64,000 nucleotides of DNA, taken from positions 1-64,000 of the forward strand of contig JACADZ010000083.1 in the NCBI GenBank assembly GCA_013389105.1, read 5' to 3'. This DNA comes from Parvularculaceae bacterium. Lineage in GTDB: Bacteria > Pseudomonadota > Alphaproteobacteria > Caulobacterales > Parvularculaceae. The translations under genes were made by a program, and so were the position numbers. The notes beneath the pieces are model-generated. The model saw only the letters and a program-made list of their open reading frames with translations, was not told where the DNA came from and did no database searches. This document shows positions 42,484 through 52,627 of the stretch, piece after piece. Positions within the stretch are counted from its first letter, which is position 1, and each line of letters begins with the position of its first letter.

Positions 42484-44316
42484 TTATTTCCGGTCGCGCG
42501 TGACGTTGCGGATCTTGTAAGTCTCGGCCTTGTGCCATTCCGGGAACGTCGGACGGGGATCGTCCGGCTCGCCCGACGCGGGCAGGACCTGAGGCGAATC
42601 GCTCTCGGCCGTCTCGAACGAGTTGAGCGAGACCAGGTATTTTCGCAAATCGTGGTCGGCTGGCGCCTCGACGCCGAGTCCGCCTTCTTCCGGCGGCGCG
42701 ACATTGGGCGGCTTTAGTTCGTGCAAGGCGAAATCCATGCGCACGTCATAGGTGCGTTCGGCCTGATAACGAAGATAGCGCTGCGCCTTGTACCAGGCGG
42801 TCTTGTTTTCGTCGTCCGTGCACGTCTCGAGTTCGGCGCCGGCGGCGCCCCAGCGGCGTTCGGGGCAGTGATAGGGATCGAAGGAAAGCTCCCACAGCCG
42901 GTCCATCACATGGCCCCAATTGAGGATCACCCGGGTTTCATCGCTGCGGCTGTATCCGATCGTGCACTTGGCTTTTTCTTCCTCGAAGGCGGCCCACAGA
43001 TCCTTGCCGAGATTGGTCCCTTCGTAAATGACGGAAGGATCGTTCTTCGCGACCAGTTCGACGAGCCGCTGCATTTCGCGGCGCAGCTCGATGAACGACA
43101 CCTTGAGGCGCGCGTCGCGCGACGGGGTCGAGTAGTCCTCCCAATGACCGTAGGTGCCGTAGATGTTGGGCGGCAATCGCTCAGGGTGCGGCTGCAGCTG
43201 AATCTTGAGGCCGATGCCGCGGTCAATCGCGACTTTCCGGTCCTTGATCGCCCCGCAGATCGTCTGCATGCCGTGCCGGAGTTCGTCTACCGGGTTGTAG
43301 CGAAATCCGGGATCAGCGAGGGCGCGCCGGACATAGTCGTAATAATTAAGCGTGCGGTCCTGAAACTTGAACTCGCCATACCGCCAGTCGCCCTGCGGGT
43401 GCGGGACGTTGCCGAAAAACTGCTCGAGCGAAAAGTCGGCAAGCTGATGGTTCGGAACGCCGACCACGCGCCCGCCGACGTATGAGCCGTCGGCCCGCCG
43501 GGTCGCGCCTTCGAGCCGAACCGGGCGCCATGCTTTCAGTCCCGCTCCGAGTTCGGGCTTGGAGCGCATGAAATTCGGTCCGTAGTCGGAGCGCGTGACG
43601 GTAAGATCGGGATGCGAGGCGATGACGAGAACCCGCCCGTCCTCAAGGACGTCGTAGACGATGCCGACATGGCCGTAGATGTCGTAGGCGAGCGTGCCGG
43701 GGCGAACCGACTCGCGCGTGATTTTCACGGGATAGAAATCGTCATGAAGCCGGCCGCCGCCGGTCTCGGGGTGGGTGCGGAACATGGCGGTGGAGACTTC
43801 CCCGCCGATGCGCGACAGGTAGACGTCGCCTTTGACCGGTTCCCGGCCGGTCGCGTCGCGTCGGGCGATCACCACATTGCCGTTCGGCGAATAACGAAGA
43901 TCTTCGGCCGCGCCGTCCGCCGTGCGCATGGCGTTCTGGTAGGAGAACGGCAGGCCGTTCTTCCACGCGTAGTAGGCCCGCAGGATGAAGGCCATATCGG
44001 CGCAATCGCCGGAATAGGTCTCCTCGTCGGAGTGCCGATAGGGGTTCGCGGGAATCTGCAGGCAGCCTTCGAGCGAGATGCAGTTGGAGCGACCGATCGC
44101 CTGGACGAAATCCTCGAAGCCCTTTTCGTCTTCGGCGGTCCACGCCTCCTTGACGATCTTCCACTCGCGACCCTTGTTGACGATTGCAGGAAGGTTCGGC
44201 GGCGGCAGCGGCTGCGCCAGAACGGTTCCGATCAACGCGGCGGCGGCCGCGCCGAGACGCAACGCTCCCTTGCCGGCGGCGACCCCGAACGCCCGTCGGA
44301 AGAACCCCTTGTTCAT
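42484..44316 (-). CDS. Large secreted protein with a possible cysteine-hydrolase core
   Basis: I do not recognise a named family. A basic N terminus and hydrophobic stretch (ALRLGAAAAALIGTVLAQP) suggest export. Residues 98-125 contain EETYSGDCADMAFILRAYYAWKN, where GDCADM puts Cys105 at the start of a helix as in papain-, NlpC- or transglutaminase-like enzymes. DIYGHVGIVYDVLEDG places His216 on a strand, and SHPDL follows at about 235. Cys-His-Asp order fits a thiol hydrolase (inference). The last 370 residues are mixed, with no repeats. Length is 610 residues. It is alone on its strand; the 216 bases upstream to rnhA should hold its promoter. Confidence 0.72.
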   Translation of the reverse strand: MNKGFFRRAFGVAAGKGALRLGAAAAALIGTVLAQPLPPPNLPAIVNKGREWKIVKEAWTAEDEKGFEDFVQAIGRSNCISLEGCLQIPANPYRHSDEETYSGDCADMAFILRAYYAWKNGLPFSYQNAMRTADGAAEDLRYSPNGNVVIARRDATGREPVKGDVYLSRIGGEVSTAMFRTHPETGGGRLHDDFYPVKITRESVRPGTLAYDIYGHVGIVYDVLEDGRVLVIASHPDLTVTRSDYGPNFMRSKPELGAGLKAWRPVRLEGATRRADGSYVGGRVVGVPNHQLADFSLEQFFGNVPHPQGDWRYGEFKFQDRTLNYYDYVRRALADPGFRYNPVDELRHGMQTICGAIKDRKVAIDRGIGLKIQLQPHPERLPPNIYGTYGHWEDYSTPSRDARLKVSFIELRREMQRLVELVAKNDPSVIYEGTNLGKDLWAAFEEEKAKCTIGYSRSDETRVILNWGHVMDRLWELSFDPYHCPERRWGAAGAELETCTDDENKTAWYKAQRYLRYQAERTYDVRMDFALHELKPPNVAPPEEGGLGVEAPADHDLRKYLVSLNSFETAESDSPQVLPASGEPDDPRPTFPEWHKAETYKIRNVTRDRK

Positions 44317-44532
44317 GGACTAGGAGCGTAGCCGCCGATTCTTGACTGGGGTAGGGGGTGCGCGTTGATGAGAGTCAAAATTTGATGCGAGCGTTGCGGC
44401 CTCGCCGCGGCGGCCGATAGGTCAGGCTTATCAGACCGCGGGATGATTGCCCGGTCATGCGCCGACCAAGCCGCCTGCGCGGGCCTTCGCTCACACAAGT
44501 CGACTACGCCGGGCGCAAGGCGGCTCGCGCGA

Positions 44533-44973
44533 TTACCCAACCCGGCCTTGCGCGCGCGGGGGTATCCCCTGGCGCGCGAGTTCGTCGGCGCGCTCATTGC
44601 CGTCGTTGCCGGCATGGCCCTTGACCCACTGCCAGTCTATGGCGCGGCCTGCGCATTCGCCGTCGAGCGCCTGCCATAGGTCCTGGTTCTTGACGGGCTT
44701 CCTATCGGCGGTGCGCCAGCCGTTCCTTTTCCAAGACTTGATCCAGGCGGTGATGCCGTTTTTCACATATTGGCTGTCCGTGTGCAGACGGACGGCCCCG
44801 GATGTCGCGCGCAGCGCCTCGATCGCGGCCGTCAGCTCCATGCGGTTGTTGGTCGTTGCGGCGTCGCCGCCCGAAAGCTCGCGCCTCTTGCCGCCCGCCT
44901 CGATGATGAGCACGCCCCAGCCGCCGGGACCCGGATTCCCCTCGCAGGCGCCGTCAGTGAAAATTTCGATCAT
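44533..44973 (-). CDS. rnhA: Ribonuclease HI
   Basis: Degrades the RNA strand of RNA-DNA hybrids. The four catalytic acidic residues sit in [39 protein letters not shown] and [24 protein letters not shown] contains the conserved flexible-loop His. ATG 44973 ([10 protein letters not shown]) gives 146 residues; an earlier in-frame codon adds 12 non-conserved residues. It follows ispH by 50 bases. In many relatives thrB lies between the two; here it does not. Confidence 0.95.
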   Translation of the reverse strand: MIEIFTDGACEGNPGPGGWGVLIIEAGGKRRELSGGDAATTNNRMELTAAIEALRATSGAVRLHTDSQYVKNGITAWIKSWKRNGWRTADRKPVKNQDLWQALDGECAGRAIDWQWVKGHAGNDGNERADELARQGIPPRAQGRVG

Positions 44974-45023
44974 GGCAGTTGAGATGCCCAAGCCTGTCCG
45001 GGGGTGCAAGCCTGGCCGGAAAA

Positions 45024-45959
45024 CTATTCCGCGGCCACCAACGGCCGCTTGAAGACGACGTCTTCCTTGACGACCTCGACGGTCTTCACCCTCAGGTGGA
45101 ACTGCAGAGCGAGGCGGGCGAGGAAATCTTCAACCAGCTCCTCGGGCGCGGACGCCCCCGACGTGACGCCGAGACGGCGCACGCCGTTGAGGCGGGCAAG
45201 ATCGAAGGCGCGCGGGTCCTCGACAAGCTCCGCCTGCGGACAGCCTGCGCCACGGGCGACGTCGACGAGGCGGCGCGAATTGGACGAGGCCGGCGACCCG
45301 ATCACCAGAACCATGTCGCAGGTCGGCGCAATGGCCTTGGCCGCGTTCTGACGATTCTGAGTCGCATAGCAGATATCGCCGCCCTTGGGTCCTTCGATAT
45401 CCGGGAAGCGGCGTTTTAGGGCCGCAACGGCGGCGGCGGCGTCGTCCATCGATAGGGTCGTCTGCGTCGCATAGGCGAGGGTCCCCGGCGGAGGATCGAG
45501 GCGCTCGATGTCGGCGATGGTTTCCACAAGGCTCACCGAGCCCTCGGGAACCTGGCCCATCGTGCCCTCGACCTCCGGATGCCCCCGATGACCGACGAGA
45601 ACGACATGCCGGCCGCGGGCTACATGCCGGCGAATACCGGCGTGCACTTTGTGAACGAGCGGACAGGTCGCATCGACGACCGGGACTCCGCGCAGGGCGG
45701 CGAGGTCATGAGCCGATTTCGGGGCCCCGTGCGCCGAGAAGACGATCGGCCGGTCCGGCGGCGCGTCGGCGACGTTCTCGACGAACACGGCGCCCATGGC
45801 CTTCAGGCGATTGACGACATGGATGTTGTGGACGATCTCGTGGCGCACATAGACCGGCGCGCCATGAACGGCGAGCGCCTCTTCGACGGCGCCGACGGCG
45901 CGTTCTACTCCAGCGCAAAATCCGCGCGGCGAAGCAAGGACAACGGTCAGATCGCGCAT
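45024..45959 (-). CDS. ispH: 4-hydroxy-3-methylbut-2-enyl diphosphate reductase IspH
   Basis: Last enzyme of the MEP pathway; its 4Fe-4S cluster makes IPP and DMAPP. The three cluster cysteines are in [25 protein letters not shown] and [14 protein letters not shown]. Substrate-binding residues are in [35 protein letters not shown] and [15 protein letters not shown]. Length is 311 residues. It diverges from the lipoprotein/argS pair with 146 bases between starts, and rnhA lies downstream in the same transcript. Confidence 0.96.
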   Translation of the reverse strand: MRDLTVVLASPRGFCAGVERAVGAVEEALAVHGAPVYVRHEIVHNIHVVNRLKAMGAVFVENVADAPPDRPIVFSAHGAPKSAHDLAALRGVPVVDATCPLVHKVHAGIRRHVARGRHVVLVGHRGHPEVEGTMGQVPEGSVSLVETIADIERLDPPPGTLAYATQTTLSMDDAAAAVAALKRRFPDIEGPKGGDICYATQNRQNAAKAIAPTCDMVLVIGSPASSNSRRLVDVARGAGCPQAELVEDPRAFDLARLNGVRRLGVTSGASAPEELVEDFLARLALQFHLRVKTVEVVKEDVVFKRPLVAAE

Positions 45960-46105
45960 ATTGCCGGCTCCGCGGCGACCTCCCTTGGGCGTTGCGCGGC
46001 AGCGCCCGAACCGCTACCACCATCAACGCCCGCAACCGGGCGAAGTTGAGGCCCAATTCGGGCGCCCGGCGGAATTCTCACGAACGAATATAGGGGTTCG
46101 GTTTC

Positions 46106-46663
46106 ATGAATAAAGCGTTAGCGGTGGCTCTTGTCGTCGCGGCGGCGGCGTCCGGATGCGCCACCGACGAGAGCCGGGCGAAGCGGGCGAAGAATCCCGC
46201 GCCCTGCCCCCCTGTCATCGTTTTGAAGGACGCGGCCCGCATGGTCGAGTTCGTCGGCGAACAGACGCTTGAGAATGTCGCCTACAGCGCAGAATTCGTG
46301 AAGGCGGAGCTCGACTGCCGATATTTCAGCGACCGGCCGATCGAAGCGACCCTCAAAGTGGAGATGGCTTTCGGCAAGGGACCCAAGGCGGACGCAAACC
46401 GCCATGCGTTCGGCTACTGGGTCGCGGTGACGCGCAAGGATTCCGAGGTCATCGAGAAGGTCGACTACCTGCTGCCGATCGAGTTCGGCGGCGAGGAGAA
46501 GATGAGAATCGTGACGGATAAGGTGGATGAGATCGTCATCCCGCGCGCCAGCAAGGATATTTCCGGCACCAACTTCGAGATCGTGGTCGGATTCGCGCTC
46601 ACTCCGCAGCAGGCGATCTTCAACCGGTCCGGCAAGAGCCTGAAATTCCCTGAGGCGAAATGA
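46106..46663 (+). CDS. Conserved lipoprotein upstream of argS
   Basis: Lipoprotein signal MNKALAVALVVAAAASGC with lipobox ASGC (Cys18). The mature protein of about 168 residues is mostly beta by pattern: AELDCRYFSDRPIEATLKVEMAFGKGP, AFGYWVAVTRKDSEVIEK, FEIVVGFALTPQQAIFNR. Pro and Cys near the start (PAPCPPVIVLKDAARMVEF) are typical of a lipoprotein group that I recall next to argS in alphaproteobacteria. Function unknown. Its stop overlaps the argS start (ATGA). Confidence 0.85.
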   Translation: MNKALAVALVVAAAASGCATDESRAKRAKNPAPCPPVIVLKDAARMVEFVGEQTLENVAYSAEFVKAELDCRYFSDRPIEATLKVEMAFGKGPKADANRHAFGYWVAVTRKDSEVIEKVDYLLPIEFGGEEKMRIVTDKVDEIVIPRASKDISGTNFEIVVGFALTPQQAIFNRSGKSLKFPEAK

Positions 46664-48417
46664 CCCTGACGGACGAATTGTCGGACATCGTCGGGCAAGC
46701 GTTCGAAGCAGAGGGGATGTCGAAGGCGGCGGGTGCGGTGCGCTTCTCCGATCGGCCCGACCTTGCGCAGTTCCAGTGTAATGGCGCGCTGGCCGCGGCG
46801 AAAGAAAGGAAAGCCAATCCGCGAATGCTTGCCGAAGGGGTCGTCGCTCGACTGCGGCAGGATGGGCGCTTCCGTGAGGTCTCGGTCGCGGGGCCCGGCT
46901 TCATCAATCTCGCGCTGACGGACGAGGACCTGAGTCGGCGGGTTGAGATCGCAAATCTCGCCGAGGGGCTCGGCGGCTGGACCAAGGCCCCGGAGACCAT
47001 CGTCCTCGACTATGGCGGTCCCAACGTCGCGAAGCCGCTCCATGTCGGTCATCTGCGCTCGGCGATCATTGGCGAGGCGCTAAAGCGGATTCTGCGTGCG
47101 GCCGGGGACGACGTCATTGGGGACATCCATCTCGGGGACTGGGGCCTTCAGATGGGCCAGCTCATCAGCGAACTCGAATTGCGCCGGCCGGAGCTCCCCT
47201 ATTTCGCTGCTGGCGCCGCCGGTCCGTTCCCGGCCGCCGCGCCGATCACGCTCGCCGATCTTGAAGACATGTATCCGGCCGCTTCCGCCGCCTGCCGCGA
47301 GGACCCGACGCGGGCCGATCTCGCGCGCAAGGCGACCAAGGCGCTGCAGGACGGCAAGCCGGGCTACCGCGCGTTATGGCGCCATTTCGTCGATCTGTCG
47401 GTCGCGGCCTTGCGCAGGGACTATGCTGATCTCGATGTCGATTTCGATCTCTGGAAGGGCGAGGCCGACGTCGATCCTCTAATTCCAGGCATGATCGCCG
47501 ACCTCGAGGCGAAGGGCCTCGTCGAGCTTTCCGACGGCGCGAAAATTATCCGCCTCGCGGAGGAGGGAGACAAAAAGGAAATTCCGCCGATCATCCTCGT
47601 CAATTCCGAAGGCGCCGTCGGTTACCACGCCACCGATATCGCGACGATCATCGACCGCGTGCGGACGAACAGGCCGGACCGGATCTTCTATGTCGTCGAC
47701 GGCCGCCAGGCGCTGCATTTCGAGCAGGTGTTCAGGGCGTCCGGCCGCGCCGGATATTTTCCGTCCGACCGGCTCGAACATCTCTGGTTCGGGACGATGA
47801 ACGGCAAGGACGGCAAGCCGTTCAAGACCCGCGCCGGCGGGGTGCTCAAACTGCGCGACCTCATCGACCTGGTCGAGGGGAAGGCTCTGGAGCGGCTGAC
47901 CGAATCCGGACTCGCCAAAGACTATCCGGAAGCTGAAACGCGCGAGGTGACGCGCAAGGTCGCCGTCGCCGCTCTGAAGTTCGCCGACCTGTCGAACCCG
48001 CGTACGACGGACTATGTGTTCGATCTGGACCGATTCATGTCGTTCGAGGGCAAGACGGGTCCCTATCTTCTGTATGCGGCGGTGCGCATCAGATCCCTGC
48101 TGGTGAAAGGAAAAGAGGCTGGAGCGATCCCGGGCGCGCTCCGCATCGCCGCGGCGGAAGAACGCGATCTCGCCCTTTCTCTCCTCGCCTTCGGCGACAT
48201 GATGCGGCTTGCCTGCGAAAAACGCATGCCCCACCATCTGTGCGAACATGTTTTCAACCTCGCGCAGGCGTTCTCGCGGTTTTACGCCGGCTGCCGGATT
48301 GTCGATGAACCCACGCCCGAGGTCCGAGCCTCAAGGCTGGCGCTGGCCGCCGCGGCCGGGCGTCAGATCGAGCACGCGCTCGACCTTCTGGGCATTGCCG
48401 TACCGGCCCGCATGTAG
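46660..48417 (+). CDS. argS: Arginyl-tRNA synthetase
   Basis: Class I synthetase that charges tRNA-Arg. The HIGH-like motif is GPNVAKPLHVGHLRSAIIGEAL; the catalytic core then runs through GDIHLGDWGLQMGQL and FYVVDGRQALHFEQVF. The KMSKS-type loop is degenerate (FKTRAGGVLKL), as usual in ArgRS. The C-terminal helical anticodon domain includes LRIAAAEERDLALSLLAFGDM and ends DLLGIAVPARM. Length is 585 residues. It is translated from an ATGA overlap with the lipoprotein. Confidence 0.96.
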   Translation: MTLTDELSDIVGQAFEAEGMSKAAGAVRFSDRPDLAQFQCNGALAAAKERKANPRMLAEGVVARLRQDGRFREVSVAGPGFINLALTDEDLSRRVEIANLAEGLGGWTKAPETIVLDYGGPNVAKPLHVGHLRSAIIGEALKRILRAAGDDVIGDIHLGDWGLQMGQLISELELRRPELPYFAAGAAGPFPAAAPITLADLEDMYPAASAACREDPTRADLARKATKALQDGKPGYRALWRHFVDLSVAALRRDYADLDVDFDLWKGEADVDPLIPGMIADLEAKGLVELSDGAKIIRLAEEGDKKEIPPIILVNSEGAVGYHATDIATIIDRVRTNRPDRIFYVVDGRQALHFEQVFRASGRAGYFPSDRLEHLWFGTMNGKDGKPFKTRAGGVLKLRDLIDLVEGKALERLTESGLAKDYPEAETREVTRKVAVAALKFADLSNPRTTDYVFDLDRFMSFEGKTGPYLLYAAVRIRSLLVKGKEAGAIPGALRIAAAEERDLALSLLAFGDMMRLACEKRMPHHLCEHVFNLAQAFSRFYAGCRIVDEPTPEVRASRLALAAAAGRQIEHALDLLGIAVPARM

Positions 48418-48636
48418 TCGCCCAGACGGGCTGGGGAAAAATAACCTTCTGACCTGGGATTTAAGGGCGAGCGCCCGCGCTGGCGTTGCTGCATTGCGAC
48501 AAAATGGCAAAAATGCGGCGCGGCGCTGCGTCGCCCACTGTCACAACGCCGTTACGTTTGGCTAATAGGGAAGCCGGGACCGGGCGTCTGAAGGGGTTGG
48601 GCGCGCCGGATTGTTTCTCACTGTTCGGGGATGACC

Positions 48637-51600
48637 ATGACACTCAAGGGATTTCTTGCTGCGGGCGCGGCTGCCGTCGCGCTTTCGGTTTCGATCGCAG
48701 CGCCGGCGATCGCACAGACCGTGACGTCCTCGGTCCGAGGAACGGTCACATCCGATACGGGGGCGGGCGTCGCCGGGGCGACCGTCATCGTGACCGACAC
48801 CCGCACTGGCACACGCCGCACCGTGCGCACGAATTCTGACGGGTCGTTCTCGGTTCCGAACCTCGAAACCGGCGGTCCGTACACGGTCGAAGTCGACACC
48901 GACCAGTATCAGGACCAGACCGTTCAGGACGTCTACATCGACCTCGGGAACCGCACGGTTCTTACCATCAATCTCGGCGCGGCCGCCGGCGCGCCCTCGG
49001 ATGAGATCGTCGTGACTGCGGCGCGCTCGGTCCAGCAGGACCTCGCCATCGGCCCCAACACGACCTTCGGCCAGGAACAGCTCACGGGCCTTCCGTCGAT
49101 CGGCCGCGACATCCGCGACGTCATCCGCCTCGATCCCCGGATCCGCATCGACGGCACCAACTCGGACGCCGTTCAGTGCGTCGGTTCGAACAACCGCTTC
49201 AACTCCTTCACCATCGACGGCGTCCGCAACGCGGACTCGTTCGGCCTCAACAACTCCGGTTTCCAGAGCCGCGCCGGCCTGCCGCTGCCCTTCGACTCAA
49301 TTCGCGAAACGACGGTTGAATTCGCGCCGTTCGACGTCGAATACGGCCAGTTCACGGGCTGCAACATCAACGTCGTGACGAAGTCCGGCGGCAATGATTT
49401 CTCAGGTTCGGGCTTCGCCACCTTCTCGTCGCAGAAGCTGACGGGCTCGACGCTCGAAGGCAACGAAGTGGGCCGCGTGCCCTTCAAGGATTATCGCTGG
49501 GGCGCGACCTTCTCGGGCCCGATCATCAAGGACAGGCTGTTTTTCTTCGGCGGCTATGAAGAGTACAAACTGAACCGCACGCAGGATACCGGCCCGCTCG
49601 GCGGCGGCTTCGCCAACGAGCGCATCTACGCGACCCAGACCCAGGTAGACGCCATCGCCTCGGCGCTCGAGGCGCGCGGCATCCCGACGTCGGGCGGCAC
49701 GCTCTCTGTGCTGCCGCGTCAGAGCCGACGGATTCTCGGCCGCGTCGACTGGAACATCAACGACGATCACCGCATAGCGGCGACCTATGCCCGCCTGCGG
49801 GAGTTCTCGACTTTCGCCGATGACTTCAGCTCGTCGAACAACCTGATCGCGCTCGGTTCGACCTTTTACAAGTCGGGAACGGAGTCGGAGACCTACTCGG
49901 TTCGTCTCTTTTCGCAGTGGACTGACCGCCTCTCAACCGAACTGCGCGTCAGCCGCGCCGACATAAACGACATCCAGGATCCCCTCGGCGGCGGCGAGGC
50001 GCAGGACGGCAACCCCATACCGCGCGTGATCGTCGGCATTACGAACGACTTCAACGGCAACTCGGTCATTGATGCGAACGAGCGCGGCGGCATCGTTGCC
50101 GGCCCTGGCTTCTCGCGCTCCGCCAACAAGCTCGTGACGCAGCTCGACGCCATCAAGTTCAAGGCGGACTACGAGCTCGGCGATCACACCCTCACCTGGG
50201 GCTACGAGCTCGACCAGGGCGATTACTATAATATCTTCGCTCAGAACGCGACCGGCACGCTGGTGTTCCAGAATCTGACGGCGCTCAACGCCGGCCAGCT
50301 GACTCTCGGCACGAATACCAACACGTCAGGCGCGAACATTTTCGACAACACCGCGTCGGGCGCCTACACCAACGCTTCCTTCACGGGCGACTTCAACGAC
50401 GCCGCAGCGATCTTCTCGCGCGCCATTCACTCGACCTACCTTCAGGACGAGTGGCGCATGACGGATGCGCTGACGGCGGTGATCGGTCTTCGCTATGACT
50501 GGTATAGCTCGAGCGATGAGCCGAAATTCAACCCGAACTTTGTCACCCGCTACGGCTTCGACAACCAGCAGGCCTATGACGGCCTCAAGGCGTGGCTGCC
50601 GCGACTCGGGTTCACCTATGACGCCGATGAGACTCTGTTTGGCACGACGACGTTCCGAATGGGCGCGGGCGTATTCACCGGCGGCGATCCGACGGTCTGG
50701 TTCTCCAACTCCTATTCAAACCCTGGCAACACGCTGGTCGGCCCGTTCTCCTCGGCCCGCCGCTCGTCGGGCTCGCCTTGCACGGTCGCCGAGATGACGC
50801 TGCCGGCCGGCCCGCTCGCCGTGCCGGGCTGTTTGACCGCCGCGTCGATCGCCGAGGCCGTGGCGTCTGACGGCCGCACCGACGCGGTCGATCCGAACTT
50901 CAAGCTTCCGAAAGTCATCCGCGCGAACTTCGGTTTCACGCACAATACCGACTTCGGCGGGGCGCTTGGCGGTTTCTTCGACGACTGGACCGCGCAGATC
51001 GACGTTCTCTATACGCGCGGTTGGGACTCGGTCGACTTCGTCGACGTCTCGCTTGACCAGATCGGCACGGCGATCGACGGTCGACCCATCTATCAGGTGG
51101 TCGATCGCCTGCGGAACGCCGGCTGTACCGCCGTGCCGACCGGCAACGTGCGGGATCCCTTTACCAACGTGAACGCGGCCTGCTCGGGCAACCAGAACCA
51201 AGCCTCTCAGGACTCGATCGTCCTGACCAATGCGCTCCAGGGCAATCGCGCGTTCACGGTGTCAGGCGCGTTTTCGAAGGGCTTTGACTTCGACTCGCCC
51301 CTTTTGAAAAAGCCGGCGTCGCTCGACGTCAATCTCGGCTACGCGTTCACGGACGCCGAGGATACGTCGCCGGCGACCAGTTCGGTCTCGACCTCGAACT
51401 ATCGCAGCGTTTCGACCGACGCGCTGAACGCGATGTCGCTGGCGACGTCCAACTACGAAACGAAGCACAACGTCACGGCGAGCTTCCGCTACAGCGAGGA
51501 GTTCTTCAAAGACCTCGAGACGAAGTTCAACTTCTTCTTCCAGGCGCGCTCCGGCCAGCCTTTCTCTCTAACCTTCAACAACACGGGCGCGTTTGGCGAC

Positions 51601-52086
51601 ACGTCGTCAGGAGGCGGCTCGCAGCGCCAACTCCTCTACATTCCGACGGGTCCGACAGACCCGAACGTCACCTTCGGCGCCGGGTTCAATCAGGCCGCGT
51701 TCTTCGCCTTCCTCGAGCGGGTCGGGGCCATGAAGTATGCAGGGCAGATCGCGCCGCGGAACGCGTTCAAGTCCGGCTGGTTCATCGACGCCGACTTCCG
51801 TTTTGAACAGGACCTGCCGCGCATCGCCGGCATCCGGCCGCAAATGTATGTCGATATCGAGAACTTCCCGAACCTGTTCTCCGACGAAGCCAATATTTTG
51901 CGCCAGGTCGGCTTCCCGCAGAACGCGAACATCGTGACCATCGGCAACGCGGCCAACCCGAATACCGGCGCCGGCAGCCCGCGCTTCCAATACAACGGCT
52001 TCGCCGTTTCGCCCTCGCCGTTCGAGGGTCGCAACGTCGACGAATCGGTTTGGCAGGCGAGCTTCGGCCTCCGTTTCGAGTTCTGA
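48637..52086 (+). CDS. Oar-like TonB-dependent outer-membrane receptor
   Basis: A signal peptide (TLKGFLAAGAAAVALSVSIAAPAIAQ) is followed by a carboxypeptidase-regulatory-like domain (about residues 28-100: SVRGTVTSDTGAGVAGATVIVTD, with the sequence ending near LNLGAAAG). The TonB plug follows (NTTFGQEQLTGLPSIGRDI; NRFNSFTIDGVRNADSFG) and then a large 22-strand type barrel ending in Phe (WQASFGLRFEF). I use ATG 48637; ATG 48631, two codons earlier, has no ribosome site. Length is 1149 residues. Oar-type receptors move peptides, proteins or glycans; the ligand here is unknown. No ExbB/ExbD/TonB gene is adjacent. The 219 bases upstream hold no other gene. Confidence 0.93.
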   Translation: MTLKGFLAAGAAAVALSVSIAAPAIAQTVTSSVRGTVTSDTGAGVAGATVIVTDTRTGTRRTVRTNSDGSFSVPNLETGGPYTVEVDTDQYQDQTVQDVYIDLGNRTVLTINLGAAAGAPSDEIVVTAARSVQQDLAIGPNTTFGQEQLTGLPSIGRDIRDVIRLDPRIRIDGTNSDAVQCVGSNNRFNSFTIDGVRNADSFGLNNSGFQSRAGLPLPFDSIRETTVEFAPFDVEYGQFTGCNINVVTKSGGNDFSGSGFATFSSQKLTGSTLEGNEVGRVPFKDYRWGATFSGPIIKDRLFFFGGYEEYKLNRTQDTGPLGGGFANERIYATQTQVDAIASALEARGIPTSGGTLSVLPRQSRRILGRVDWNINDDHRIAATYARLREFSTFADDFSSSNNLIALGSTFYKSGTESETYSVRLFSQWTDRLSTELRVSRADINDIQDPLGGGEAQDGNPIPRVIVGITNDFNGNSVIDANERGGIVAGPGFSRSANKLVTQLDAIKFKADYELGDHTLTWGYELDQGDYYNIFAQNATGTLVFQNLTALNAGQLTLGTNTNTSGANIFDNTASGAYTNASFTGDFNDAAAIFSRAIHSTYLQDEWRMTDALTAVIGLRYDWYSSSDEPKFNPNFVTRYGFDNQQAYDGLKAWLPRLGFTYDADETLFGTTTFRMGAGVFTGGDPTVWFSNSYSNPGNTLVGPFSSARRSSGSPCTVAEMTLPAGPLAVPGCLTAASIAEAVASDGRTDAVDPNFKLPKVIRANFGFTHNTDFGGALGGFFDDWTAQIDVLYTRGWDSVDFVDVSLDQIGTAIDGRPIYQVVDRLRNAGCTAVPTGNVRDPFTNVNAACSGNQNQASQDSIVLTNALQGNRAFTVSGAFSKGFDFDSPLLKKPASLDVNLGYAFTDAEDTSPATSSVSTSNYRSVSTDALNAMSLATSNYETKHNVTASFRYSEEFFKDLETKFNFFFQARSGQPFSLTFNNTGAFGDTSSGGGSQRQLLYIPTGPTDPNVTFGAGFNQAAFFAFLERVGAMKYAGQIAPRNAFKSGWFIDADFRFEQDLPRIAGIRPQMYVDIENFPNLFSDEANILRQVGFPQNANIVTIGNAANPNTGAGSPRFQYNGFAVSPSPFEGRNVDESVWQASFGLRFEF

Positions 52087-52109
52087 TCTTCTACAGATCA
52101 TACGACCGG

Positions 52110-52136
52110 AGAGAGCGGCCCTTGCGGCCGCTCTCT
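52110..52136 (+). terminator. Strong hairpin terminator after the TonB-dependent receptor
   Basis: Eleven bases (52110-52120) pair perfectly with 52126-52136 around a CTTGC loop. TCATTTG follows, giving a short, weak T run. A smaller GATCT/AGATC hairpin lies just before it (52085-52099). This is the clearest terminator in the window and separates the receptor from the oxidase assembly genes. Confidence 0.8.
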
Positions 52137-52236
52137 TCATTTGAAGGCCGAGCCTGCGCTCCCGCCGGCGAGTGTGGATAGCCAGACGAGCTCTCATTCG
52201 TTAAGAATCGCCGGGGGGCCGAACGGGGAGGGGGTC

Positions 52237-52611
52237 GTGATCGAGGCGGTCTTTAACGAGATCGAGCGTGCGTTCCGGTCGAGCTTTTTCTCCAATGACT
52301 GGCGCACGATTGTGATTGCGCTGGGGGCGGCGACTATTGCGGGCCTGATCATGGGCCGACGGGGGCAGCTTGTTCCCGTGACCGGACTTGCGCTGGTCCT
52401 GTTCGCGGCCGGCGGACTGCTGCGAGAGCTGTTCGCGCCGCGCGCCGAGGGCGTCACCCTGTTCGATCGGGTCGGGGCGCTGATTGAGGGCGGCATCATG
52501 GACATCGCGGCCATGCCGGTCGGCCTGCTTCTCGGCTATTTCATCGCCTTTGCGGTGGTCGTGCTCGCCGTCTTCGGGCTCAAGAGCGCCGCTGCGGGCG
52601 GGGGCCATTAG
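52237..52611 (+). CDS. Membrane protein of unknown function before ctaB
   Basis: GTG 52237 follows a GGGGAGGGGG site and gives [18 protein letters not shown] as the N terminus. Upstream in-frame codons from 52141 look like non-coding leader. Two or three membrane helices are visible ([58 protein letters not shown]). Length is 124 residues. I do not recognise the family. It lies 128 bases upstream of ctaB, and the gap has an eight-base-pair hairpin, so it need not belong to the oxidase cluster. Confidence 0.65.
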   Translation: MIEAVFNEIERAFRSSFFSNDWRTIVIALGAATIAGLIMGRRGQLVPVTGLALVLFAAGGLLRELFAPRAEGVTLFDRVGALIEGGIMDIAAMPVGLLLGYFIAFAVVVLAVFGLKSAAAGGGH

Positions 52612-52627
52612 AGCGCGGGGAGGGCGC

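Noticed and set aside
48422-48436. CCCAG/CTGGG hairpin just after argS
   Set aside because: Only five base pairs, followed by an A run instead of a T run on the coding strand.
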